59,852 nt of DNA from a virus. Below are positions 8,501 to 14,762 of this stretch, piece by piece. The position numbers were made by a program, and so were the translations under genes. Positions within the stretch are counted from its first letter, which is position 1. Each line of letters opens with the position of its first letter. Under the pieces are notes generated by a model. The model worked only from the letters and a program-made list of their open reading frames with translations. It had not been told where the DNA came from and made no database searches. The stretch spans positions 1-59,852 of the IMG/VR virus record IMGVR_UViG_3300008107_000220, one strand, 5' to 3'.

Positions 8501-10844
8501 TTGGATCGTCCTTTCTCTTGACAAAAGATACATTGGTTCTTGAAGTCAGATTTGCGACACCTTGAGAGGCAATCGCACTATAGATTTGATTGCTTGATTG
8601 TGTTTTTACGAACCAATTTGATCGTAAAGTATCCCATTGAACTGGAGATCCAATGTCTCCTGCTGCTTTGTCTGATACTCTACTGACGATTGTGAGTTTT
8701 GCTCCACCATAAACAGTAACTGCTGATCCATTTTCTGCGTTTGTTTGTGATGAAGCAAGTTTAATTTCAGTGGATGATTGGCGAATCGCATAGTAAAGAG
8801 TATTATCAAGAATGTTTTCTGGCAGATCGCCATCATCACTGAAGATTCTGACTGTTTCACCAGTTTGAATCTGATGAGTTCCAAGAGTAAAGATATTAGA
8901 TGAAGGTCCAGAAAGAACAGGATAGTTCTTTTCCGATACGCTTGTACCCTGAGCAATGGTTGTTCCTGATCCAAGAACATTGTCAAGCATACAGATTGAT
9001 GCTTCACTGGTTCCAGAACCGATGTTTACATACAGTTTATCGTTCTGTCTAGCACCAATACGATAACCTTGAATGATGATTGGTGGAGCATCGTCTTGGT
9101 CATTATAACCAAACAGATACAGGTGACTTGAAATGCCGACAGAGGTTGTTAGTCCAACATCAAGCGAGATCCAGTCAATGTTGACTTCTTCCTCTACATT
9201 TGCTCTTGGAGTAATAATAGAAGTCACATAGGCATTATTGTCTTTCGCAAATGCTTCTTTTTTGAATCCATCTGCTGATAGCGAGATCTGACCAAAGTTG
9301 GAGTTGGAGTTGGTAATAGATCCGTCACCACCAGATTCAGAATCAAAGTGCTTGTTAAATCCAATCGCAAATACAGAAACGATCTGAACGAACGAATCAT
9401 TTGTCATTTTGACGTGACTGGTTTCCCAACCGTGTCTGTAAATCGCATCGGCATCTAGGTGATAGACTGTTGCTGGATCAAGAGATGATGCTGCCGCAGA
9501 AAGAGCAGCACCTTTTGCCAGACTAACAGTTATACCTTCATAAAGTCTAGAGGTCTTGTTATATTTTACAAATGAACGGTCGTCTTTTTGTAGAGAAACG
9601 GCGGTGAACTGTGCCACGACCATTGAACGGAAACCAGATGCCTTGCTACCATCAGCAAGCATTCCATTCATACCCCATACGGATCTCAGAGATACGTTGA
9701 AAATGTATGGAGAAGCACCAGAAACCGTATCAGTTTCAATGGTTACGGTTCCAGAAGCAACACCAGGAGAAGCAGGGAGATTATCTCTTACAAAAGGAAG
9801 GAGATAAGTGAATTGTGTCGCACTGATAACATTCTGAACTTTTGTTGAGATGTTATAATCTAGTGTGCTGATTCCATTAATCTTAATTGGAGTTCCAGCA
9901 GTAAATCCGTGTGCCGATGTGGTTGTTACGGTGATAACGGTTCCTGGAGTTGATCCATCTCCAGAAATAATCGCAGAAATATTAACTGGATCGGGAGCAA
10001 AAGCACCAACGATTTCCCATTCTGGACGCTGCTTGGCAAATCCAAGAGTATCGGATGGGTACTTTTGATCAATATCTCTACCAGACGCACTATTAAATGC
10101 GTTTGATAGTTTGCTATAATACATATCAAGATCGGTGATCGCATATCCCTGTGGGATATTGACACCATCAGCATACTCAAAGCAAGTCAGTTTATGGTGA
10201 GAGAATGTTGGTTTTGACTGATTATTCGCAGAGAAATCAGCATCATCCGTATAAACTAGACCAGTTTCATCACCATCAAACAGAGAGAACTGCCAGAAGT
10301 AACAAGCACCAGTGATTCTAAAGATCGCTGACTTTTCTACGCTTGTATCAGTTGGGTTTGGAACATACTTTGGACGCAGTTTGGTCTTTCTTAAGTCAAG
10401 ACCAACGATAGATGTACCTCTTGGAACAACAACACCACCATTAATACTGTTAAACTTGTAGAGAATGTTGTCGTTTTGTGTGATATCAAAGTTAGAGGAT
10501 AATGTCAGAGTCAGAGTATCTTGTGCTGCCGTCTCTGCTCCTGATGGTGATACCGCAGTCGCAACACCACCTACATCTTTGATCGCAAAACCAGGTCTGT
10601 TATCAATGACGTGCTCGCCAGGAAACAGAAGAATGGTTGTTTTTTCTGTAATATCGTTATTGCTGCCTCTCAAGTATGAGAATCTTGCCGACTCAATAAG
10701 AGCTCTTTGAATTGTTTTGAAAGGTTGGGTTAGGGAGTTTCCCTGATTTGAAATACTATCAGTTGCGTCAATGTCATTTGGATTAACGTAGAGAATTCTT
10801 CCCTCTGTGTTTTTAACAAAATTCTCTAATTTATTAAGAGGCAT
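5556..10844 (-). CDS. giant fibre/virion protein with S74-type C-terminal chaperone (1762 aa)
   Basis: The largest gene of the window. The N-terminus (ILYVNPNDIDATDS..., then QPFKTIQRALIESARFS) looks like the start of a right-handed beta-helix/pectate-lyase fold. The middle is a long run of beta-rich sequence. The last 110 residues contain SSDERLKDNITPIEDPLAKV, then GVIAQEIEKVLPEIV and a terminal coiled coil. This is the peptidase S74/intramolecular chaperone domain, which trimerises fibres and then cleaves itself off; the SDERLK serine-aspartate pair is visible. The protein is probably a host-recognition or whisker-type fibre. The start at 10844 follows a GGATAAATAAAAG late-type element near 10870-10882. 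Confidence 0.85.
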   Translation of the reverse strand: MPLNKLENFVKNTEGRILYVNPNDIDATDSISNQGNSLTQPFKTIQRALIESARFSYLRGSNNDITEKTTILLFPGEHVIDNRPGFAIKDVGGVATAVSPSGAETAAQDTLTLTLSSNFDITQNDNILYKFNSINGGVVVPRGTSIVGLDLRKTKLRPKYVPNPTDTSVEKSAIFRITGACYFWQFSLFDGDETGLVYTDDADFSANNQSKPTFSHHKLTCFEYADGVNIPQGYAITDLDMYYSKLSNAFNSASGRDIDQKYPSDTLGFAKQRPEWEIVGAFAPDPVNISAIISGDGSTPGTVITVTTTSAHGFTAGTPIKINGISTLDYNISTKVQNVISATQFTYLLPFVRDNLPASPGVASGTVTIETDTVSGASPYIFNVSLRSVWGMNGMLADGSKASGFRSMVVAQFTAVSLQKDDRSFVKYNKTSRLYEGITVSLAKGAALSAAASSLDPATVYHLDADAIYRHGWETSHVKMTNDSFVQIVSVFAIGFNKHFDSESGGDGSITNSNSNFGQISLSADGFKKEAFAKDNNAYVTSIITPRANVEEEVNIDWISLDVGLTTSVGISSHLYLFGYNDQDDAPPIIIQGYRIGARQNDKLYVNIGSGTSEASICMLDNVLGSGTTIAQGTSVSEKNYPVLSGPSSNIFTLGTHQIQTGETVRIFSDDGDLPENILDNTLYYAIRQSSTEIKLASSQTNAENGSAVTVYGGAKLTIVSRVSDKAAGDIGSPVQWDTLRSNWFVKTQSSNQIYSAIASQGVANLTSRTNVSFVKRKDDPRSLDEKLYKVRVVIPKESINGKNPSDGFIIQESSSTGARTNTDFTLTSISDTDYAYNRNPRFIGTCSVSTNTVTVLAELPHNLNVGEQIIVRNVTSTTNTAGTNDIGYNGTFEVTAVVDDKRFQYSTTDVNGVTHSVGTFTNNVSTRNTSLPRFERNDLKSNYFVYRSEVVSPYIFNTQDGIYHLYVLKADNAISTEFTGLKYSQNVVDLYPQLDKDNIDDNPRSAKTFAKRSPLGDVSTNDLKKSITREATDQFVKDFGVGLKISGVSTSFTSTTAGIATITFEREHGFSGIITYNALTGGSGYTNGTFYNVKLFNDGTSNWDGATAKVTIAGGSIRSAEIIDGGSGYTNNEQLDFDTSLIGAGAGAGLTVTTAGISTNIGDVLQITGIGTTSDGYYRISSVPSTTTVAIAITNGDPRIATNQYAIDLGPSIRVSTSSYDSVSGVSTFNCSSGHALVSGNRFRVLDSSNNNIGDFLVKERVGVNTFSATTNRSLSPLYILRHGLSANEGTSDSSTESLGARGISFYAGETLTLLSNVTNDTTFHVQTTNSGIGTVTRFPLGSYIQIDNEIMRITSSTLTGSSLNEITVIRGVLGTRKQNHSGGSLIKKIKPLAIEFRRPSIIRASGHTFEYLGYGPGNYSTGLPQVQVKTLTEREDFLVQAQERSCGTVVYTGMNSDGDFFIGNTKYSSSSGTQKTFDIPTPTITGQDPSRLSVVFDEVVIKERLIVEGGNSGTVLSQFDGPVTFNKEIKINDDTIINGTLKVNNTVEITNTTQSTSKDSGALIVDGGLGLEKNLNVGGNVSVAGTFGVSQGITITGVTTFNNLVDANGGATIDNIRIGVANDNTIDTSTGQLTLDSNGGQLNINDNTVITGILSVTDDITAFFSSDERLKDNITPIEDPLAKVLSLSGNSFDWNDQSSHTGKDIGVIAQEIEKVLPEIVTTRENGFKAVQYEKITPLLIEAIKELSHKVDDLQQKLNDK

Positions 10845-10879
10845 CGGATTATATTCGCCAAAATATTTCTATCTTTTAT

Positions 10880-11185
10880 TTATCCCAGTAAATCCTCTTC
10901 ATTATATTCATATTCAATGTCATCTGGCATATCTTCAGGGTTCTCTAACTCAACTGGAAAGAAGCAAGGATGAACCTCCTCATCTATCAGATAGAAGGAA
11001 CTTCTGTATAAATCGTCTGGTTCAAATGTGCGATTCTTATCTGCTGCTCTACAAAGATCTAAATCATACAAATGGCCATCAGGCATTTCATCAAACGTAA
11101 AAGGAACGTGATTGATGAAATACATTTTCACAATCATACTGCCATCATTGTACCAGCAATATGCGTGATCTATACGATAAGACAT
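10880..11185 (-). CDS. acidic hypothetical protein (101 aa)
   Basis: An acidic protein with aromatic N-terminal strands (AYCWYNDGSMIVKMYFINHV) and a very acidic C-terminus (PDDIEYEYNEEDLL). Family not recognised. The gene follows the HNH gene on the same strand with a late-type AATAAATAAG element in the short gap (about 11205-11215). Strong negative charge could mean DNA mimicry, but that is only a composition argument. Confidence 0.65.
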   Translation of the reverse strand: MSYRIDHAYCWYNDGSMIVKMYFINHVPFTFDEMPDGHLYDLDLCRAADKNRTFEPDDLYRSSFYLIDEEVHPCFFPVELENPEDMPDDIEYEYNEEDLLG

Positions 11186-11208
11186 AGGGGTTTTCCCATA
11201 TATCTTAT

Positions 11209-11670
11209 TTATTTTCTATTCTTTGATCTGTAAGTATCAGTTTGTGCGTGACAGTTGGGGCACAAGATACGAAGATTTTCTAAACGATTATCGTGGTGGT
11301 TGCCGTTTATATGGTCAAGTTCAATGGGTGCTGGTTGTCCGTTCCATTCAGTTATACCACAACATTCACACTTATGTTGTTTGAAACCTTCTGCTAATAA
11401 ACGATTTTTAAGTTTATATGATTGGTGATATGAATTTTCAGTCAAATAGTATTCAATTGGTTTTTTAGTATAATCGTGAGTTTTTCCTTTTAAGTGTGCC
11501 TGACCAGTGAAATGTGAATCATCAAGATTTAGATCTTTTATTCTTTTTTGAGCAACAGTGTAATTTCCACCTGCTTCTTTCAAATTAAGTTTAGATAAAA
11601 CTTGTCTAATACTTGTAGAAGTTTTTACAGCTTCTATAAATTGCTCATCAGTATATTTACGATTAGACAT
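11209..11670 (-). CDS. HNH homing endonuclease
   Basis: A 153-residue protein with a C-terminal HNH/treble-clef nuclease: C101 and C104, then LDHINGNHHDNRLENLRILC with H120 as the catalytic histidine, N128/N132, and C137/C140 as the second zinc pair. The N-terminal 50 residues (YTDEQFIEAVKTSTSIRQVL) look like a helix-turn-helix target-recognition segment. Such free-standing HNH nucleases are selfish elements in T-even phages. Here it lies directly beside the tRNA cluster. An exact TATAAATA late box lies at 11694-11701, upstream of the start. Confidence 0.9.
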   Translation of the reverse strand: MSNRKYTDEQFIEAVKTSTSIRQVLSKLNLKEAGGNYTVAQKRIKDLNLDDSHFTGQAHLKGKTHDYTKKPIEYYLTENSYHQSYKLKNRLLAEGFKQHKCECCGITEWNGQPAPIELDHINGNHHDNRLENLRILCPNCHAQTDTYRSKNRK

Positions 11671-11693
11671 AACTTAAACGGAAAACTCATTAT

Positions 11694-11701
11694 TATTTAT
11701 A
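11694..11701 (-). promoter_or_regulatory. late promoter box TATAAATA
   Basis: Exact match to the T4 late -10 sequence TATAAATA on the minus strand, 24 bases before the HNH endonuclease start codon. Confidence 0.55.
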
Positions 11702-11718
11702 TTGCTATGTCTTTTAAG

Positions 11719-11793
11719 TAGCGGTGGCGAGATTTGAACTCGCACTGTATTGATTTTAAGTCAACTGCCTGCTGCCGATTGGGCTACACCGCC
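11719..11793 (-). tRNA. tRNA with UAA anticodon (tRNA-Leu)
   Basis: A 75-nt cloverleaf reads on the minus strand: acceptor GGCGGTG paired with CACCGCT (one G-U at the end), T arm GCGAG-TTCAAAT-CTCGC, anticodon stem GTTGA/TCAAT and loop CTTAAAA. The anticodon is UAA, decoding UUA. No CCA is encoded. The variable region is only five bases (ACAGT), whereas bacterial tRNA-Leu normally has a long extra arm. The leucine assignment therefore rests on the anticodon alone. Confidence 0.85.
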
Positions 11794-11802
11794 AATAAGA
11801 CC

Positions 11803-11831
11803 ATCATAACTCATAGAGTTGTAGTGGTCAA
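11803..11831 (-). promoter_or_regulatory. sigma70-type promoter inside the tRNA cluster
   Basis: TTGACC, 17 bases, TATGAT on the minus strand, with a predicted start a few bases before the tRNA at 11719-11793. It would let this tRNA be transcribed independently of the other two. Confidence 0.6.
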
Positions 11832-11832
11832 G

Positions 11833-11906
11833 TGCTCGTTGTCAGGATTGAACTGACCTCTGCCGATTTATGAGATCGGTCCCTTCAACCAGATGGGTAA
11901 ACGAGC
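11833..11906 (-). tRNA. tRNA with CAU anticodon (Met elongator or Ile2)
   Basis: A 74-nt cloverleaf: acceptor GCTCGTT/AACGAGC, anticodon stem CCGAT/ATCGG, loop CTCATAA, anticodon CAU. The fully paired first acceptor position argues against an initiator tRNA. It may be elongator tRNA-Met, or tRNA-Ile2 whose C34 is converted to lysidine by host TilS to read AUA; sequence alone does not decide. No encoded CCA. Confidence 0.9.
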
Positions 11907-11938
11907 ATTCGCTATTCGCAAATAACGAATAGCAATGG
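11907..11938 (-). other. long hairpin between two tRNAs
   Basis: GCTATTCG and CGAATAGC form a perfect 8-bp stem around a 7-base loop, extended with one bulge by CATT/AATG to about 12 bp. It exactly fills the spacer between the tRNAs at 11833-11906 and 11936-12007. A tRNA-processing signal is more likely than a terminator because no T-run follows. Confidence 0.7.
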
Positions 11939-12007
11939 GAATACTGGGAGTTGAACCCAGACTAAGCCCTTATAAGGAGCCCGCTCTAACCATTAAGCTA
12001 TACTCCC
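11936..12007 (-). tRNA. tRNA-Ile with UAU anticodon
   Basis: A 72-nt cloverleaf: acceptor GGGAGTA/TATTCCC, D arm GCTT...GAGC, anticodon stem GGCTC/GGGCT, loop CTTATAA, T arm CTGGG-TTCAACT-CCCAG. The anticodon is UAU, reading AUA isoleucine. Bacteria usually read AUA with a lysidine-modified CAU tRNA, so a dedicated UAU tRNA is uncommon. It is transcribed on the minus strand with the gene at 12017-12190 upstream. Confidence 0.88.
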
Positions 12008-12016
12008 CTACAAATA

Positions 12017-12190
12017 CTACTGTGCCTCGTTGTTTAACTCAGTGTGTATTCGTATGAGTTCGTCATCAACGGGCATCATCACTGCTGCCTGCCCGTCCTC
12101 ATTAACGATTCCTATGTGCTCGCCGTTCTCTACACGACTCATAAGTTCATCAAATCTTTCTTGAAACTCTTCCACAGTGAAAACTTCCAT
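12017..12190 (-). CDS. Phd/YefM-like antitoxin, orphan (57 aa)
   Basis: The sequence MEVFTVEEFQERFDELMSRV, followed by NGEHIGIVNEDGQAAVMMPV, has the pattern of the N-terminal DNA-binding half of Phd/YefM antitoxins: a strand, an F-x-F-x-E-L helix, a glycine turn, then I-V-x-x-D-G-x-x-A-V-x-x-P. It lacks the long C-terminal toxin-binding tail and no toxin gene is next to it. The gene lies between the tRNAs and the small gene at 12194-12385, below the perfect promoter at 12412-12440. It may be a decoy antitoxin or a small repressor. I am fairly confident of the fold, less of the function. Confidence 0.7.
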   Translation of the reverse strand: MEVFTVEEFQERFDELMSRVENGEHIGIVNEDGQAAVMMPVDDELIRIHTELNNEAQ

Positions 12191-12193
12191 TTT

Positions 12194-12385
12194 TCAAAGA
12201 GGGTTAGCGTAGGCAAGACAATCTTCGCTTACTTGATTCCTGACAACATCCAGGACACTCATAAACTGATCAACAGTCTCACATTCTACGATTCGCTCGT
12301 CACCTTCATTAGAATACAAATAAAACTTACGTGCCAGAGTATCCACGACACAGCGGGACAGAAACTCTTCGGTGTTGGCAGTCAT
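12194..12385 (-). CDS. small hypothetical protein (63 aa)
   Basis: Unrecognised. Reads MTANTEEFLSRCVVDTLARK at the N-terminus, with central FYLYSNEGDERIVEC and a helical second half. The ATG at 12385 is preferred to the GTG at 12409, because the promoter -10 box ends at 12412 and transcription should start near 12405, leaving the GTG outside the transcript. It is the first gene after the perfect promoter and is followed closely by the antitoxin-like gene and the tRNAs. Confidence 0.65.
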   Translation of the reverse strand: MTANTEEFLSRCVVDTLARKFYLYSNEGDERIVECETVDQFMSVLDVVRNQVSEDCLAYANPL

Positions 12386-12411
12386 GGGGTGGTTTCGTTG
12401 ATTACCCACAT

Positions 12412-12440
12412 ATTATAGGGCATCTGGGGGCGCCTGTCAA
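12412..12440 (-). promoter_or_regulatory. perfect sigma70-type promoter
   Basis: TTGACA (12435-12440), 17-base spacer, TATAAT (12412-12417) on the minus strand. It should drive the small gene, the antitoxin-like gene and probably the tRNA cluster. The spacer contains GGCGCC, giving an unusually GC-rich promoter centre. Confidence 0.88.
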
Positions 12441-12443
12441 GGG

Positions 12444-13304
12444 TCACTGGAAGTCGGGAACGGAATTGATAGAATTCATTAAGGATGTGGTACTGGTTTT
12501 GAGAGCGTCTATTCTCCCATCAGCAGACTTCTCCCCCCATAAAATAATTTCTTCTCCTAACTTTCCATCTTTTACGGTGCTTACATTAGTCAAATATGAG
12601 TCTCTTTGAGATCTTAAAGATGTAAGTTCAGCAGCAATACTACTAATTGAGTTTGCGTATCCTACACAAGTCGCACTAATTCCTCCAGGATGCCCTGTTG
12701 TAAAGACTGTTCTATAAGTTCCTACATTAGATCCATCATTATTTGATGTTATGGACGCATACCCATCACCAACATTAGAAGATGATAATGTAACTGTAGA
12801 GTCTGATGTAAATGGGTTTCTAGCAGTGTAGTCCGTAAGACCACTATAAACTTTATTTTTTGCCTGATCTTGATAAACAGTGCTTCCAAATCCAATCTGA
12901 ACACTATTGACGATGAGGGCAGCAGAACTCGTAGTTGTTAAACCGACAGAGCAACCAAGACCAACCGCAGAAGATACCAAACTTACAATTTGAGACTTCT
13001 TAAAATTGATTTGATTATTCAGATCTAGAATTTTATTGTCAAGAATCGCAGCACTTTCTTTAAAACTGGTGATCTTATTTTCTAAATCTAGTATGTCTGC
13101 TCTTTTTTGATCAAGAGGAAGTTTAACAGGATTTTCTACAATATTATCGTTCTGTGTCCAAGTTCCATCATCATTTTGACTAATCTCTTTGTAAGTCAGA
13201 GTTTCTGTAGGAGTTTCTTGAATTTGATTTGTGTTATAAGTATTCAGAGAATCTAGATCCTCTTGAAGATACTTAAGAACTTCTTTGGGTGCTCCTGTTG
13301 TCAT
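12444..13304 (-). CDS. virion structural protein, coiled coil (286 aa)
   Basis: Residues about 65-110 form a coiled coil (KRADILDLENKITSFKESAA...), followed by a hydrophobic segment (SLVSSAVGLGCSVG) and a serine/threonine-rich beta domain, then a second helical part (AAELTSLRSQRDSYL). It is the last gene of the baseplate cluster, and its ATG overlaps the end of the preceding gene by four bases. By position it is a baseplate or fibre-attachment protein of cyanophages; no T4 homologue is obvious to me. Confidence 0.65.
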   Translation of the reverse strand: MTTGAPKEVLKYLQEDLDSLNTYNTNQIQETPTETLTYKEISQNDDGTWTQNDNIVENPVKLPLDQKRADILDLENKITSFKESAAILDNKILDLNNQINFKKSQIVSLVSSAVGLGCSVGLTTTSSAALIVNSVQIGFGSTVYQDQAKNKVYSGLTDYTARNPFTSDSTVTLSSSNVGDGYASITSNNDGSNVGTYRTVFTTGHPGGISATCVGYANSISSIAAELTSLRSQRDSYLTNVSTVKDGKLGEEIILWGEKSADGRIDALKTSTTSLMNSINSVPDFQ

Positions 13305-14164
13305 AGTCTATTCATCTGATAGTTAATATAGTCGCTATTGTTGCCTGGATAATCCTCATAACCACCTTGATATTCTGGGATATTTCTTTCAACATCCTTT
13401 CTTTCAGCACATACAAGGTAATAACAATGTGTTGAGGTGTCTAGATGATTTTTAATATATATCCGATTGTCTTCAATTGACTCCACAAACAGTTGCTGAT
13501 ACTCACCGATTGGAGTCAGAGTGACTGTAATTGTCTCTTCATCAACTAATCCTTTCCAATAATCTGGAAGTTCAATGATATTCCCTGATACTTTTCCTCT
13601 ATAGTATACATCCGCAGTTGGTCCTTCTATACAAACGTGCCTTAATCTCCATCCATCTTTCGTAGGGTGGGGAATGTCAAAATCTTTTTTTGCTGATAGA
13701 ACATCGTCTCCGATGCGAAGACTTCCAGAAAAAGCGTCTATATTGATTGTTGGTCCACCCATATAGATGTCTTGTCCACCAATGTTGACATTTTTACCAA
13801 CAATATTAGTGTTTTTTCCAATGAGTGAGCTTTCTTTTGCTTTAAGAGAATTTGAAACAACAGCAGATCTTAATTCAATGCCAAGTGTGACGTTTTCTCC
13901 AGATGTAATATGAGCACCAAGTTGTGTTGTGACTCCATTGTGTAAATTCAATCCTAAAGTATTCATTGTCAATGGTTTATCTGGAGCAGGTCCAGCACCA
14001 ATAACTGTTGTTCCTAAAGTAGGTAAGGATCCTGTACCAAAATATCCAGCATAAATTGATGCAGTTCCTGGAAACAAACTCCGAATAAAATCTGGAATCG
14101 GCAAAGCCGTATCAAAAACTGGATGAATGACTGATAGATTAAACGAATCTGAATTAGCAAACAT
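13301..14164 (-). CDS. baseplate/fibre virion protein (287 aa)
   Basis: The N-terminal part is beta-rich with serial short strands (SSLIGKNTNIVGKNVNIGG), resembling a needle or beta-helix. The C-terminal part from about residue 165 (DFDIPHPTKDGWRLRHVCIE, then ADVYYRGKVSGNIIELPDYW) is a module I know from the ends of cyanophage tail-fibre proteins. It is coupled to its neighbours on both sides within the hub/baseplate operon. It probably sits at a baseplate spike or short-fibre position. The function of the C-terminal module is not established. Confidence 0.65.
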   Translation of the reverse strand: MFANSDSFNLSVIHPVFDTALPIPDFIRSLFPGTASIYAGYFGTGSLPTLGTTVIGAGPAPDKPLTMNTLGLNLHNGVTTQLGAHITSGENVTLGIELRSAVVSNSLKAKESSLIGKNTNIVGKNVNIGGQDIYMGGPTINIDAFSGSLRIGDDVLSAKKDFDIPHPTKDGWRLRHVCIEGPTADVYYRGKVSGNIIELPDYWKGLVDEETITVTLTPIGEYQQLFVESIEDNRIYIKNHLDTSTHCYYLVCAERKDVERNIPEYQGGYEDYPGNNSDYINYQMNRL

Positions 14165-14165
14165 T

Positions 14166-14762
14166 TTACTTACAACTCTGTCCTACACCTTTGAGTAAAT
14201 CAGCAAACACTGAGGGAATAAAAGCACTGAGTAATTCAGAAAGTGGAGATCCTCCCTGCTGAATCTCACCAACAATATTAATGAAGTGATCCGTGACTAA
14301 ATTAATCTCTGCCTGCCCTCTGACACAGACTTTTGTACCTGATAGTGTCAGTTGCTCACCACTATCTATGGTGATTCCACCGTTTGCCTTAAGTAAAAAA
14401 GAACCATCATCAGTATCAAAACCACGAGATTCAATATAGATGTTTCTGGCAAGAATCTTTAAATTACCTGATGGGGCACATAGAACTAGATCTCCGTTTT
14501 CACAGTAGACACCGTATCCTACTGCCTCATCTTCTGCCTTGTCTCTTCCCTTTAGAGCATTATGTCCACAAGTAACGATGTTACTACCTTGAATATGTTC
14601 AGTCTTACCCCCATCACTTGTGTATTTGCAGGTTGAATTAGAAGGAACAGCAAGTCTAAACTCTGTTCCATCATCAACTTCTTTTGGACCACCTGGACCA
14701 AAGAAAGCTGAACCATGTGCTCCATCATAAAGTATATACTCTGGTGGTCTTTTCTTTGTCAT
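14166..14762 (-). CDS. beta-helix-like spike protein (gp5 C-terminal analogue?)
   Basis: A 198-residue protein whose centre is a ladder of short strands with alternating polar residues (GNLKILARNIYIESRGFD, then LLKANGGITIDSGEQLTLSG), the pattern of the triangular beta-helix that forms the C-terminus of T4 gp5. It follows the RlpA-domain protein and the gp5 OB-fold protein in one operon. I infer that the functions of T4 gp5 (OB fold, lytic domain, beta-helix spike) are split over three genes here. Alternatively it is an unrelated baseplate needle protein. Confidence 0.6.
   Translation of the reverse strand: MTKKRPPEYILYDGAHGSAFFGPGGPKEVDDGTEFRLAVPSNSTCKYTSDGGKTEHIQGSNIVTCGHNALKGRDKAEDEAVGYGVYCENGDLVLCAPSGNLKILARNIYIESRGFDTDDGSFLLKANGGITIDSGEQLTLSGTKVCVRGQAEINLVTDHFINIVGEIQQGGSPLSELLSAFIPSVFADLLKGVGQSCK

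Noticed and set aside
12331-12609. A 92-codon plus-strand frame across the promoter at 12412-12440
   Set aside because: It runs antisense to the structural gene and through a consensus promoter; no family pattern.
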